Below are positions 9,766-19,816 of a stretch of DNA of 56,302 nt, piece after piece. The number at the start of each line of letters is the position of its first letter. Position 1 is the stretch's first letter. The stretch comes from Clostridia bacterium (GTDB taxonomy: Bacteria > Bacillota > Clostridia > Christensenellales > Borkfalkiaceae), in NCBI GenBank assembly GCA_017545865.1, contig JAFWXO010000021.1, positions 1-56,302 on the forward strand. The letters are read 5' to 3'. The position numbers and the translations under genes are program-made. A model generated the notes under the pieces. It made no database searches and was not told the DNA's origin. It worked only from the letters and a program-made list of their open reading frames with translations.

Positions 9766-11019
9766 ATGAAAAATTTAGTTGGCGCAGCAATGTTTGCGCA
9801 ATCTGGTGGCCCTACTTCAGTTATTAACGCGAGTGCGGCAGGCGTATTTATCGAAGCGTTAAAGCAAGATAAAATTACCGCTGTTTACGGTGCGGTACAC
9901 GGTATTAAAGGTGTTTTAGAAGAAGACTTCTACGACATTTCTAAAGAAGATGAAAAAGAACTTTTACTTTTAAAGAACACCCCGTCTTCAGCGCTTGGCT
10001 CGGTTAGATATAAACTTAAAGACGCTAAGAAGGACGATACCGATTATAAGCGTATCGTTGAAGTGTTCAAAAAGTACAATATTCGTTACTTCTTCTACAA
10101 CGGCGGTAACGACAGTATGGATACTTGTAACAAGATTTCTAAATACATTAAGAAATCTGGTTGGGATTGCAACGTAATCGGTGTTCCCAAGACTATCGAT
10201 AACGACCTTTTTGGTACTGATCACTGTCCTGGTTTTGCTTCTGCTGCAAAATATATTGCAACAACCGTTATGGAAGTTTGCTTAGACGCTAAGGTTTACG
10301 ATACTCCGATGATTTGCGTTATCGAAGCAATGGGTAGAAATGCTGGTTGGCTTACTGCATCTTCAGTTCTCGCTGGTTATAAGGGTTTAGGTCCTGACCT
10401 TGTTTACCTTCCTGAAGTGGCTTTCGATATTACTAAATTCGTTGCAGACGTTAAAGGCGTTCTCGCTAAGAACAACAACAAATGTATCGTAGTTGTTTCC
10501 GAAGGTATTAAGGATAAAGACGGCAAGCTCGTTTGCGAATCCGTTGGCGCTGTTGCAAGAGATAGCTTTGGCCACGCTCAACTCGGTGGCGTTGCTGCAA
10601 CCCTTGCTAATATCTTAAAAGAAGAAACCGGTTACAAAACGAGAGCAGTTGAACTTTCACTTATGCAAAGATGCGCCGCTCACCTTGCTTCTAAGACGGA
10701 CGTTGAAGAAACGTTTAGAGCAGGTCGCGAAGCGGTTAAGGCAGCAGTTCGCGGTACGACTGATAAGATGGTTGTTTACAAACGTGAACAAGATAAGAAC
10801 GGTAACTACAAGTGCAAATACTCTTTAGTTAACCTTAAACTTGCAGCGAACACCGAAAAGACCGTTCCGCTTGAATGGATTATTAACGACGGAACTTACA
10901 TTTCTGACGAGTTCGTTACTTACGCTCTTCCTCTTATTCAAGGCGAAGCAAAAGCGCCCGTTGAAGATGGTCTTCCGAGATTTGCTAAACTTAAAAAAGT
11001 TCAAGCAGGCAAGAAGTAA
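9766..11019 (+). CDS. pfp: Diphosphate-fructose-6-phosphate 1-phosphotransferase
   Basis: A 417-residue phosphofructokinase of the longer clade. NGGNDSMDTC carries Asp where ATP enzymes have Gly104, and VPKTIDNDL carries Lys at the 124 position. These two changes are the known marks of pyrophosphate-dependent enzymes, which work reversibly in glycolysis and gluconeogenesis. The remaining core is intact (MGRNAGW, GYVQRG counterpart LSLMQRCA). AAAGGAGAT gives a strong ribosome binding site. It lies 32 bases after pfkA and is probably co-transcribed. A strong terminator follows. Confidence 0.88.
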   Translation: MKNLVGAAMFAQSGGPTSVINASAAGVFIEALKQDKITAVYGAVHGIKGVLEEDFYDISKEDEKELLLLKNTPSSALGSVRYKLKDAKKDDTDYKRIVEVFKKYNIRYFFYNGGNDSMDTCNKISKYIKKSGWDCNVIGVPKTIDNDLFGTDHCPGFASAAKYIATTVMEVCLDAKVYDTPMICVIEAMGRNAGWLTASSVLAGYKGLGPDLVYLPEVAFDITKFVADVKGVLAKNNNKCIVVVSEGIKDKDGKLVCESVGAVARDSFGHAQLGGVAATLANILKEETGYKTRAVELSLMQRCAAHLASKTDVEETFRAGREAVKAAVRGTTDKMVVYKREQDKNGNYKCKYSLVNLKLAANTEKTVPLEWIINDGTYISDEFVTYALPLIQGEAKAPVEDGLPRFAKLKKVQAGKK

Positions 11020-11028
11020 TAAAATGAA

Positions 11029-11055
11029 AAAACTCCGCAATTTGCGGAGTTTTTT
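11029..11055 (+). terminator. Terminator after the phosphofructokinase pair
   Basis: A stem AAAACTCCGC / GCGGAGTTTT around loop AATTT, with continuing T residues. Confidence 0.85.
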
Positions 11056-11072
11056 AAATTTATTCTAAATTA

Positions 11073-12146
11073 TTATAAAATTGTTTTATAAATCATTTCA
11101 ACGATTTTTAAGTGTTCGTTAAACACGTTTGGCCAGTTGCGAACGTGCATGCCGATAGTAACGGTAACGCCGTTTTTTAAGTCAACCAAACCGTAACTTC
11201 CCGCAGCGCCGTCCCAACCGAATTCTCCAACGGGCAAGCCGAAGTTTGTTGGAACTTTTCTAACTCTAACACCTAAGCCGTAACCGTAATCATTTCCTTG
11301 AATACAGGTAAAAGAGTTTTTAACTTCAAACTCCATGCAAGTGTCAGTCGTTAAAGTTTTAATCGTATCAAAACTTATAATCTTTCCGCTTGCAAGCGCG
11401 GTTAAAAACTTTGAATAATCTTCAACCGTGCTTTTTAGTCCACCGCCACCGCTTTCGTAAGTTTTATCGTTCGCCCATTTTGCTTCTGGTGGGGGAAAGG
11501 GGATAATCTTGCCGTCGTTTGCCAAAAACAAAGGCTCAAAGCCTTTATCGTCAAACTTGAAAGTTGAGTTTTTCATCTCTAATGGCGAGAATATATTTTG
11601 CTGAGTGAAATCTGAAAATTTAACACCGCTTGCAACTTCGATAACCGCCCCCAAAACGTCGTGACATAAACTATATTTAAACTTCGTGCCGGGCTCAAAA
11701 TTCAAAGGGTATTTGACTAACTGTTTAACAATATCTATTACCGTTGCGTTTGGATTTTTTTCAAATTCTTCCATTACCGCAGGCTTTTCTTCAAACAAGT
11801 AATCAAGCCCAGCGGACATAGTTAATAAGTGTTTGATAGTAATTGCTTTTTGGGGTTTTACTTTAACGCCGTTTTTAATTAAGAACACGTCGTTAAAACA
11901 GGGGAGATACTTGGAAACTTCGTCTTCAAGCGAAATTATTCCCCTTTCAACGAGTAGCATTGTGGAAACCGCCGTTATTACTTTTGAGCAAGAATACATA
12001 TAGAGTTTTTCTTTGCCCGTTGCCGTATTCGTTGCATTGTTAAAGTAACGGAAAACTTCTTTTCCGTTTTTTGTAACCAAAACGTCAAAATATGGAATTC
12101 CCTTTTCTTTGATAACTACGTTATCAATATAATTTTTCACGTCCAT
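11073..12146 (-). CDS. Beta-lactamase-fold serine hydrolase (PF00144 type)
   Basis: A 357-residue protein of the class C beta-lactamase/esterase fold. The SxxK motif is S52-C-S-K55 in YMYSCSKVITA. The second motif is KYSLCHDVLGAVIEV, with Tyr in place but Leu instead of Asn as the third residue, as seen in many clostridial esterase-like members. A late GYGLGVRV and FGWDGAAGSYGLVD correspond to the HxG/KTG region. No signal peptide is present, so it is probably cytoplasmic and not a drug-resistance beta-lactamase. The natural substrate is unknown. It lies upstream of no other minus-strand gene within its transcript. Confidence 0.8.
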   Translation of the reverse strand: MDVKNYIDNVVIKEKGIPYFDVLVTKNGKEVFRYFNNATNTATGKEKLYMYSCSKVITAVSTMLLVERGIISLEDEVSKYLPCFNDVFLIKNGVKVKPQKAITIKHLLTMSAGLDYLFEEKPAVMEEFEKNPNATVIDIVKQLVKYPLNFEPGTKFKYSLCHDVLGAVIEVASGVKFSDFTQQNIFSPLEMKNSTFKFDDKGFEPLFLANDGKIIPFPPPEAKWANDKTYESGGGGLKSTVEDYSKFLTALASGKIISFDTIKTLTTDTCMEFEVKNSFTCIQGNDYGYGLGVRVRKVPTNFGLPVGEFGWDGAAGSYGLVDLKNGVTVTIGMHVRNWPNVFNEHLKIVEMIYKTIL

Positions 12147-12155
12147 TTTAGAAAA

Positions 12156-12186
12156 GAAAAACGGAGTTAAACTCCGTTTTTTTAAT
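12156..12186 (-). terminator. Terminator after gdhA
   Basis: The inverted repeat AAACGGAGT / ACTCCGTTT around TTAA has T-rich sequence on the minus-strand 3' side. It sits just past the gdhA stop and upstream of the hydrolase gene. Confidence 0.75.
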
Positions 12187-12190
12187 TTTA

Positions 12191-13693
<1,503 letters not shown>

Positions 13694-13695
13694 CT

Positions 13696-14394
13696 ATGGA
13701 AAAGAGAATTATCGCCATCGGTGGGGGCGACATGAAGGAAAAAACCACCCTTAAAATCGACGAGTATATTGCAAGGCTTGCAAAAGTTCACGCTGGGGAT
13801 AAACGAGCTTACGGTTTGTATATAGGCACGGCATCTCACGATTTTATGCCAGCTTTTAATACTTTTAGAAAAACTTACACTTCGGTTTTTGATATTAAAG
13901 CGGACTGTTTACTACTTGAAAACGTTGAAACGAGCGATGAGAGAATTGATGAAAAGATTGCAAAGGCAGATTTTATCTACGTTTCGGGTGGAGATACGTT
14001 ATATATGCTTAAAAAGTGGAAGGAAAGAGGGCTTATCGATAAGCTTATCTCCGCTTACGAGCGTGGCGTTATAATAACGGGCAGGTCGGCAGGCGCTATT
14101 TGTTGGTTTGAAACTATGTATACCGACAGTGAGATTTTAAACGGAGATAGCAACGAGTATAAACTCTATAACGGCTTAGGCGTTTTAAAAGGCGTTTGTT
14201 CTCCCCACTTTAATTTAAGAGAAGAAGATTTAACAAAAGCGATTATTGACAATAATTTAAGCGAAGTTTACGCTATTGAAGATAATTCGGCAATAGAATT
14301 TGTGAACGGTGAATTTAGTAAAAGCTTGTCAAGTGGCGGTCAAAGTTATATTATTTGTAATATAAACGGTCAAGTTCACAAAAAAATACTTTAA
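13696..14394 (+). CDS. Peptidase S51 family protein (PepE-like)
   Basis: A 232-residue protein of the dipeptidase E/cyanophycinase family. The N-terminal IIAIGGGDM strand and the nucleophile elbow GRSAGAICW (Ser131) match the S51 Ser-His-Glu hydrolases. VSGGDTLYMLKKW is the conserved segment before it. Members cleave Asp-X dipeptides or related isopeptides. No Shine-Dalgarno sequence precedes the ATG; an extended -10 lies directly upstream, so translation may be leaderless. A later ATG at 13732 would remove the first beta strand and is unlikely. The two-component operon follows after 65 bases. Confidence 0.82.
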   Translation: MEKRIIAIGGGDMKEKTTLKIDEYIARLAKVHAGDKRAYGLYIGTASHDFMPAFNTFRKTYTSVFDIKADCLLLENVETSDERIDEKIAKADFIYVSGGDTLYMLKKWKERGLIDKLISAYERGVIITGRSAGAICWFETMYTDSEILNGDSNEYKLYNGLGVLKGVCSPHFNLREEDLTKAIIDNNLSEVYAIEDNSAIEFVNGEFSKSLSSGGQSYIICNINGQVHKKIL

Positions 14395-14432
14395 TTTCAC
14401 GCTGATTTCACACGTATGGTTTACCATATAGT
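14395..14432 (+). promoter_or_regulatory. Direct-repeat and palindrome control region of the two-component operon
   Basis: TTTCAC occurs at 14395-14400 and 14406-14411, an 11-base period typical of OmpR/PhoB-family dimers on DNA. A palindrome TATGGT-TT-ACCATA follows (14415-14428), and TATAGT (14427-14432) is a possible -10. The layout suggests autoregulation by the encoded regulator. Confidence 0.45.
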
Positions 14433-14459
14433 TACAGTCTATTATAAAGGTGGATTATT

Positions 14460-15131
14460 ATGAAAAGATTACTTGTAGTTGACGATGAAGAAAAGATAAG
14501 AGAAGTCATTAAAGAATACGCTGAGTTTGAAGGCTACGAAGCCGTTGAAGCGTGTGACGGTATGGAAGCGGTTAAGCTTGCAAAAGAAGAAGATTTCGAT
14601 CTTGTTATTATGGATATAATGATGCCCAGGCTCGACGGGTTTTCTGCGGTTAAAGAACTTAGAAAGGTTAAAGACGTTCCCGTTATTATGCTTTCGGCAA
14701 GAACTGAAGAATACGATAAACTTTTTGGTTTTGAACTCGGCGCGGATGATTACGTTGTTAAGCCTTTTTCGCCAAAGGAACTTATGGCGAGAGTTAACGC
14801 CGTGTTAAAGCGCAAAGATTCTTCGGTGTCGGGTATTGTTGACGAAGTTAAATTCGGTGGCTTAGTTATCGATTTTGCAGGTCGCAACGTTTACGTTGAC
14901 GGGGAAAAGGTTGCTCTTACTCCTAAGGAATATGATCTTTTAAATTATTTCGTTAAAAACGTTGGAATTGCTCTTTCTCGCGAAAGGCTTTTAAGAGAAG
15001 TTTGGAGTTACGATTATTACGGCGATGATAGAACGGTTGACACTCATATTAAAATGCTCCGTTCAAGCATAAAAGAATACCGCAAATATATAGTTACTTT
15101 AAGAGGAGTAGGTTATAAATTCGAACCGTGA
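14460..15131 (+). CDS. OmpR-family response regulator
   Basis: A 223-residue two-component regulator. The receiver domain has VVDDEEKI (acidic pocket), phosphorylatable Asp52 in IMDIMMPRLDG, the SAR switch segment and the DDYVVKPF lysine. A winged-helix domain follows from about residue 128, with LTPKEYDLL, RTVDTHIKMLRSSIKEY and RGVGYKFE. AAAGGTGG precedes the ATG. It overlaps the kinase gene by four bases. The recognition helix is of the general PhoB/ResD/WalR type, so the signal is not evident from sequence alone. Confidence 0.93.
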   Translation: MKRLLVVDDEEKIREVIKEYAEFEGYEAVEACDGMEAVKLAKEEDFDLVIMDIMMPRLDGFSAVKELRKVKDVPVIMLSARTEEYDKLFGFELGADDYVVKPFSPKELMARVNAVLKRKDSSVSGIVDEVKFGGLVIDFAGRNVYVDGEKVALTPKEYDLLNYFVKNVGIALSRERLLREVWSYDYYGDDRTVDTHIKMLRSSIKEYRKYIVTLRGVGYKFEP

Positions 15132-16567
15132 AAAAGAATTCTTCGTTAAACAAACTGCGCAATAGAGTTTGGTTATATTTCGTTGCATTTACCGTCTTGC
15201 TAATATTTTTAATTTGGCTTTTACAGACGGTATTTTTCGAATACAATTATCAATCCGTTCGCGGTAGCACTATGAATATGTATGCCGATTTGCTTGTTGA
15301 AGACGTTCAAGAAGAGGGCGAAGTGCGTTTAAACCACGTTACACCGCTTACCGATTCCGGTATTGAAGTTTTGCACGTTAAACAAATCAACGATGACGAT
15401 ATAAGGGTTAAATATCCCAAAAACGTAATACTCGGCACGTCTGATTACGAGTTTATTTTCTCAATAGTAAACTACTTAAACGTTGAAGATAAACTTTCAG
15501 TAACCGGTGAAACGAGAATTTCAACGGGTACGATGGTCTTTTATACTGCAAGAAAAATCGATTTAGGCGTATCTGACGAGTATTTAATACTTTCAACGTC
15601 AATGGCATCGGTAGAAGACGCCGTTCAAGTGCTTAGAAAGCAACTTATTAGCGTTGCAATAATAGTAATTTTAATATCGTTATTCGTTTCTTTCGTGGTG
15701 GCGGAAAAAATTTCACGCCCGATAGACGATATGAGCGCAATGGCATACAAGTGGTCTAAGGGCGATGAATCGGTGCTTTTTGAAGGTGGCGCGTATACCG
15801 AAATTGATGAACTTGCAAACGCGCTTAACAAAGCCAAAAGCGAAGTTAACAAATCTAATAAACTTCAGCGAGATTTAATGGCTAACGTTTCGCACGATCT
15901 TAAAACGCCACTCACGATGATTAAAGCGTACGCCGAGATGATAAAGGATATTTCAGGTGACGTTAAGGAAAAAAGAGATAAACATACCCAAGTTATCATT
16001 GAAGAATCTGATAGGCTTGCGCTACTCGTAAACGATATTTTAAACTTATCCAAACTTCAATCGCAAACTTACGAACTTAACAATAAAAAAGTAAACCTTT
16101 CTATGCTCGTTGAATCCGTTTTGTATCGGTTTGATGCGGTTGTTATGGAAAAGGGTTATAAAATTGAACGAACTATTGAAAAAGACGTTGTTGTTTTCGT
16201 TGATGAAAGCAAGATTGAAGAAGTTATCTATAACTTAGTTGGCAACGCTATTAACTATTCGGGCGAAGGGAAAACTGTAAAAGTGTTCTTATCGCGTGAG
16301 GGGGAAAACGTTTCACTTGAAATTTTAGACGACGGCAAGGGGATTGACGGTGAAAAAATCCAAACCATTTGGGAAAAATATTTAAGATATTCCGAAACTC
16401 ATCATAGAGCGGTTAAAGGTACTGGGCTCGGCTTGTCTATCGTAAAGGCAATACTTGACGCGCACAACCTTGATTACGGCGTTATTAGTAAAGAGGGTGT
16501 TGGAAGTAACTTCTACGTAATTTTTAAAGTTTTACCAGACGAGTTAGGGGGTGAAACTGATGAATAA
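15128..16567 (+). CDS. Membrane sensor histidine kinase
   Basis: A 479-residue kinase starting with GTG inside the regulator's stop region. Membrane segments lie near residues 16-36 and 173-195 and flank an extracytoplasmic sensing domain of about 135 residues. A HAMP segment follows (SRPIDDMSAMAYKWSKGDES). The H-box is ANVSHDLKTPL with His256. The N-box LVGNAINYS, DDGKGIDGE and GTGLGLSIVKAI complete the ATPase domain. The sensor domain has no recognisable PAS or cache motif that I can name. It is the cognate partner of the upstream regulator. Confidence 0.93.
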   Translation: MKKNSSLNKLRNRVWLYFVAFTVLLIFLIWLLQTVFFEYNYQSVRGSTMNMYADLLVEDVQEEGEVRLNHVTPLTDSGIEVLHVKQINDDDIRVKYPKNVILGTSDYEFIFSIVNYLNVEDKLSVTGETRISTGTMVFYTARKIDLGVSDEYLILSTSMASVEDAVQVLRKQLISVAIIVILISLFVSFVVAEKISRPIDDMSAMAYKWSKGDESVLFEGGAYTEIDELANALNKAKSEVNKSNKLQRDLMANVSHDLKTPLTMIKAYAEMIKDISGDVKEKRDKHTQVIIEESDRLALLVNDILNLSKLQSQTYELNNKKVNLSMLVESVLYRFDAVVMEKGYKIERTIEKDVVVFVDESKIEEVIYNLVGNAINYSGEGKTVKVFLSREGENVSLEILDDGKGIDGEKIQTIWEKYLRYSETHHRAVKGTGLGLSIVKAILDAHNLDYGVISKEGVGSNFYVIFKVLPDELGGETDE

Positions 16568-17579
16568 CGATTTATTAAGACTAAATAACGTTACAGCCCA
16601 AACTGATACAAGCGTTAATAAATATTCCGTTAAATCGGCGCAAAAGAAAAAAACTTCTCGATCGGAAGGAAATTCCGCGCTTAGCCTTATTATTGACGAG
16701 GTTTACGACGGGGATTCGGGCTTGATTTATACCGAGCGCGTTAAAAAACCAAAAATTATCGATTCAATAGCCTTTTCGTTCGTGTATTTAGTGGTAATAA
16801 TGGCGTTTATGCTTTTCGTTGAAGCTAAAGCGAGTTTATTCACTATTTACGTTTTGGCGATAATTTCGGCAATATTAGTACCCGTTTCACTCGTATATTT
16901 TTTCTACCGTCTTGACGTTAGGGGCAGGTTGAAATTTTCAAGCATAATTTACTTGGTTTCGGTTGGCTTCGTAGTTTACGTTTTTATTGATTTCATATTT
17001 AGAAGATTCGTTGGCGAAACGCTTTCTTTTTATATGTACGTTATAACGATTAGAAGTGCAGTTGAACTTTTAAGCATAGTATTGATCTCAGTTTTCGTAA
17101 TTAAAAACAAAACTAAATGTCCACGGATGACGGCTATTTTAATTGCTTGCGCAGTTTCTTCGGGGTTTGCAGTAGCGGAAGCGTTGTCAGGCAATCTATC
17201 GGCAATGTTCGTTAGCGTTGAAGTGCATCAATTAGGGTCAAGCGTTGGCGCAATACTCAATATGAACTCCTTCATTCAAAGATCTGCAACCAACCTTTTA
17301 AATCAAATTGCAGACACGGCTTTCCTTCAACCTTTAATGTTCGTAATGCTCATTACCATTTTAGTTGAAATTTTGGTTAACGACGAGTGGTCGCTGAGAA
17401 AAAGGTCCGTTACCATTGTGTTTACGTTTTTGTTTTGCGCGGTAACTCATGCGCTCACAAATATTAGCACCCCGTTTAACGCTTTATCGATATTATATAA
17501 CGTTGTTTCAATAGCGTTCACGTTATATTTGTTTGGCAAAATGCTCAACAACGCTATCAAAGCAGAAAAATACGAATAA
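16560..17579 (+). CDS. PrsW-like polytopic membrane protein
   Basis: A 339-residue protein with a hydrophilic N-terminal stretch of about 65 residues and eight or so membrane segments. Several features recall the PrsW intramembrane protease family: YFFYRLD after the second helix, a Glu in SAVELLS (about residue 169), GFAVAEAL (Glu near 207, compare the GFAxxEN motif) and THALTN (His near 297, compare CHALxG). The first motif keeps one Glu rather than the usual EE pair. The ATG at 16560 has TAGGGGG upstream and overlaps the kinase by eight bases, so it belongs to the two-component operon. The PrsW assignment is tentative. Confidence 0.5.
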   Translation: MNNDLLRLNNVTAQTDTSVNKYSVKSAQKKKTSRSEGNSALSLIIDEVYDGDSGLIYTERVKKPKIIDSIAFSFVYLVVIMAFMLFVEAKASLFTIYVLAIISAILVPVSLVYFFYRLDVRGRLKFSSIIYLVSVGFVVYVFIDFIFRRFVGETLSFYMYVITIRSAVELLSIVLISVFVIKNKTKCPRMTAILIACAVSSGFAVAEALSGNLSAMFVSVEVHQLGSSVGAILNMNSFIQRSATNLLNQIADTAFLQPLMFVMLITILVEILVNDEWSLRKRSVTIVFTFLFCAVTHALTNISTPFNALSILYNVVSIAFTLYLFGKMLNNAIKAEKYE

Positions 17580-17608
17580 AATACGGCGATTTCCGCCGTA
17601 TTTTTTTG
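17579..17608 (+). terminator. Terminator of the two-component operon
   Basis: A stem ATACGGCG / CGCCGTAT with loop ATTTC, then seven T residues. Confidence 0.85.
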
Positions 17609-17667
17609 TATTTCAATAAAAAACGCTTGCCGAAAAGTAAAAATAATGATAAAATGCTTAGGTAAAC

Positions 17668-17742
17668 GGCCTCATGGTCAAGAGGTTAAGACGTTGCCCT
17701 CTCAAGGCAAAATCAGGGGTTCAATTCCCCTTGGGGCTACCA
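17668..17742 (+). tRNA. tRNA-Glu (CTC anticodon)
   Basis: The cloverleaf can be drawn by eye. The acceptor stem is GGCCTCA / TGGGGCT with two wobble pairs. The D arm is present, and the anticodon stem is TTGCC / GGCAA around loop CTCTCAA, with anticodon CTC at 17701-17703. The T arm is GGGG-TTCAATT-CCCC, and CCA is encoded at 17740-17742. The layout follows bacterial tRNA-Glu closely. It is the isoacceptor reading GAG; the usual TTC species is not in the window. Confidence 0.93.
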
Positions 17743-17745
17743 AAC

Positions 17746-17782
17746 AAAAAAGCAAACCGCTTATATGGTTTGCTTTTTTTTG
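17746..17782 (+). terminator. Terminator after tRNA-Glu
   Basis: A long stem AAAAAGCAAACC / GGTTTGCTTTTT around an 8-base loop, followed by T residues. Confidence 0.85.
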
Positions 17783-17829
17783 TTTATTAAACTATGGTGG
17801 GGAATTGAACGGGTTGGTAGTTATTTTTA

Positions 17830-18558
17830 TTATAGCAATTCGTTTTTTTCGGGCATATATTTGTGGTAGCGTTTGGGCATATAATTTTTCATAAGTTTTT
17901 CGTTTGATCGTTCTTTTATAAAAATTGAATCGTAATAGGTTTTAAACAGTTTTGAAAATTCGTCGTCAATATCAAGCGGAGTTATTTTTTCTCTAACCGT
18001 TTTAGTTTTTCCGTCGGCGTGGGCGGAAATAACGTTATGGTTTAAATCGTGCAGTATAAACGGCATCGTTTTATACCTTGCAATAAAGTGGGGGAGAATT
18101 AGAGTGTTTATATCGTTATCTGGGAAGTACTTTGCGTAATAAACGCCGTTATCAGCCTTAGAAAAGCGGATAAAACCCTTAAACCTATGCGCTTCGAGTT
18201 GAACTTGCGATACTAGTCTATCAAAGTTAAAAACGTCAATCTCAGTATATTTATCGTAAATGCATTTGCCTGCGTTTATAGTCTTAACAACGTAATTAAA
18301 AATTACGGTGTGCTTTGCAGGGTCACCGCTCCGTATTGCGATAAAAATTCTTTCTACTTCCTTTTTCGGTAATATTTTATAAAGTTTATTGAAAACTCGT
18401 TCTGCCTTTTCACAGTCGGTTGAAACTTCAATAAGTTCTTCGCCGAGTTCAAGTTGCACGTCGCCATCCGTTAGGGCAGACGGGAATTTTTTTGTGAGAT
18501 AAGAGTTGAAAATTGCGGTAAAAATGCCGTCAATACTTCCGTCTATTAAATAAATCAT
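17830..18558 (-). CDS. TIGR03915/DUF4130-like DNA metabolism protein, radical-SAM partner
   Basis: A 242-residue protein recognised as the SAM_7_link (TIGR03915) type by its size, its start MIYLIDGSIDGIFTAIF, and its strict pairing with the radical SAM gene upstream, whose stop it overlaps by four bases. Segments such as VSQVQLEAHRFKGFIRF and YYAKYFPDNDINTLILPHF are typical. The molecular activity is unknown in the family. Association with uracil-DNA-glycosylase-like domains in other genomes suggests DNA repair or modification. The SOS-type promoter of the operon supports a DNA damage role here. Confidence 0.78.
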   Translation of the reverse strand: MIYLIDGSIDGIFTAIFNSYLTKKFPSALTDGDVQLELGEELIEVSTDCEKAERVFNKLYKILPKKEVERIFIAIRSGDPAKHTVIFNYVVKTINAGKCIYDKYTEIDVFNFDRLVSQVQLEAHRFKGFIRFSKADNGVYYAKYFPDNDINTLILPHFIARYKTMPFILHDLNHNVISAHADGKTKTVREKITPLDIDDEFSKLFKTYYDSIFIKERSNEKLMKNYMPKRYHKYMPEKNELL

Positions 18559-19799
18559 AATTCCCCCGTTAAAACCGAAGTTGTTATCGACGGCGAAGAA
18601 AATAGCGAAAGTTGTTCCGCGCTTTCCGCCGTCACGTTTAATCTTAGTGATTGTGATATTGTGTTTTCCTTCATTGATCCAAAGAATTTTCCGCTCAAAG
18701 TTATAAAATGGATAGCCCTTTTTAAAGAGATTTTCATTTTTTCAAGGTCTTCAAGCGAAAGCCTTCCGTACCGCCTTGCCGAAATTATTTTATAGGCGCT
18801 TTTTATACCTATTCCAGGTATTCTAATTAGTTCTTCAAGCGACGCGGTGTTCACGTCCATAGGGAAAAATTCAGGGTGTTTTAGCGCCCATGCGCACTTG
18901 GGGTCGTAATCTATTGAAAGGTTTTCGTTCTCCTTTAAAAGTTCGCTAACTTTAAACCCGTAAAATCGGATGAGCCAGTCGGCTTGATAAAGCCTATGTT
19001 CTCTTAAAAGCCCAGTTGGCTCGCTCGGTAAAAGGTGTGATGAAACAACGGGAACGTAAGATGAAAAATACACGCGTTTAAGGGCAAATTTGCCGTATAA
19101 CGCCTGTGTTAAATTTAATATTTGCCCGTCTTTTTCAGGGCTTGCCCCAACTATAAGTTGGGTGGTTTGCCCAGCGGGTAAAAATCGGCTTTTAAACGAT
19201 TGCCGTTCGGCTTTTTCTTCCTTCAATAAACTGATAGGAGTAATGATGTTTTTCTTGGTTTTTTGCGGGGCTAAAAGCCTTAAACTCGGCTCGCTTGGAA
19301 GTTCCACGTTAAAACTCATCCTATCAACGAATTCGCCCGCTCTCATAACGAGTTTTTGATCTGCGCCAGGTATTCCTTTTAAGTGAATATATCCGTGAAA
19401 TCCATATAGTTTTCTAAGTTTTATAACCGTTTCAAGAAGCAGTTCCATAGTGTAGTCTGGATTTTTATAAACGGCGGAAGATAAAAACAAGCCTTCAATA
19501 TAATTTCGCTTGTAAAATTCCATAGTAAGTTCGCAAATCTCGGTAGGGGTGGCGATTGCTCTCGGCGTGTCGTTAGACCGCCTATTTTGACAATACGCGC
19601 AGTCGTAAACGCAAACGTTCGTCATCAAGAGTTTTAGTAGCGAAACGCACCTTCCGTCTTTAGTAAAAGAGTGGCAAATTCCCGCTTGATAGGCGTTGCC
19701 TATACCGCCTTTATTTTTGCGATTGCTCCCTGATGACGAGCAAGAAACGTCAAACTTAGCAGCGTCTGATAAAATTTGCAGTTTTTCAGCGGTAATCAT
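18555..19799 (-). CDS. Putative DNA modification/repair radical SAM protein (TIGR03916-like)
   Basis: A 414-residue radical SAM protein. CVYDCAYC gives the CxxxCxxC iron-sulfur motif near residues 68-75. LFLSSAVYKNPD and FVDRMSFNVELPSE follow in the SAM barrel. The C-terminal part contains a helix-hairpin-helix, NTASLEELIRIPGIGIKSA, a DNA-binding module. This architecture matches the family always found with TIGR03915 partners. The reaction is not established. AGGAGAAAG precedes the ATG. The operon is transcribed from a consensus promoter flanked by two LexA-like boxes. Confidence 0.85.
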   Translation of the reverse strand: MITAEKLQILSDAAKFDVSCSSSGSNRKNKGGIGNAYQAGICHSFTKDGRCVSLLKLLMTNVCVYDCAYCQNRRSNDTPRAIATPTEICELTMEFYKRNYIEGLFLSSAVYKNPDYTMELLLETVIKLRKLYGFHGYIHLKGIPGADQKLVMRAGEFVDRMSFNVELPSEPSLRLLAPQKTKKNIITPISLLKEEKAERQSFKSRFLPAGQTTQLIVGASPEKDGQILNLTQALYGKFALKRVYFSSYVPVVSSHLLPSEPTGLLREHRLYQADWLIRFYGFKVSELLKENENLSIDYDPKCAWALKHPEFFPMDVNTASLEELIRIPGIGIKSAYKIISARRYGRLSLEDLEKMKISLKRAIHFITLSGKFFGSMKENTISQSLRLNVTAESAEQLSLFSSPSITTSVLTGEL

Positions 19800-19816
19800 A
19801 ACTTTCTCCTAAAACA

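Noticed and set aside
11073-12146. Antibiotic-resistance beta-lactamase
   Set aside because: There is no signal peptide and the second motif is YSL, not YxN; the gene looks like a cytoplasmic esterase-type relative.
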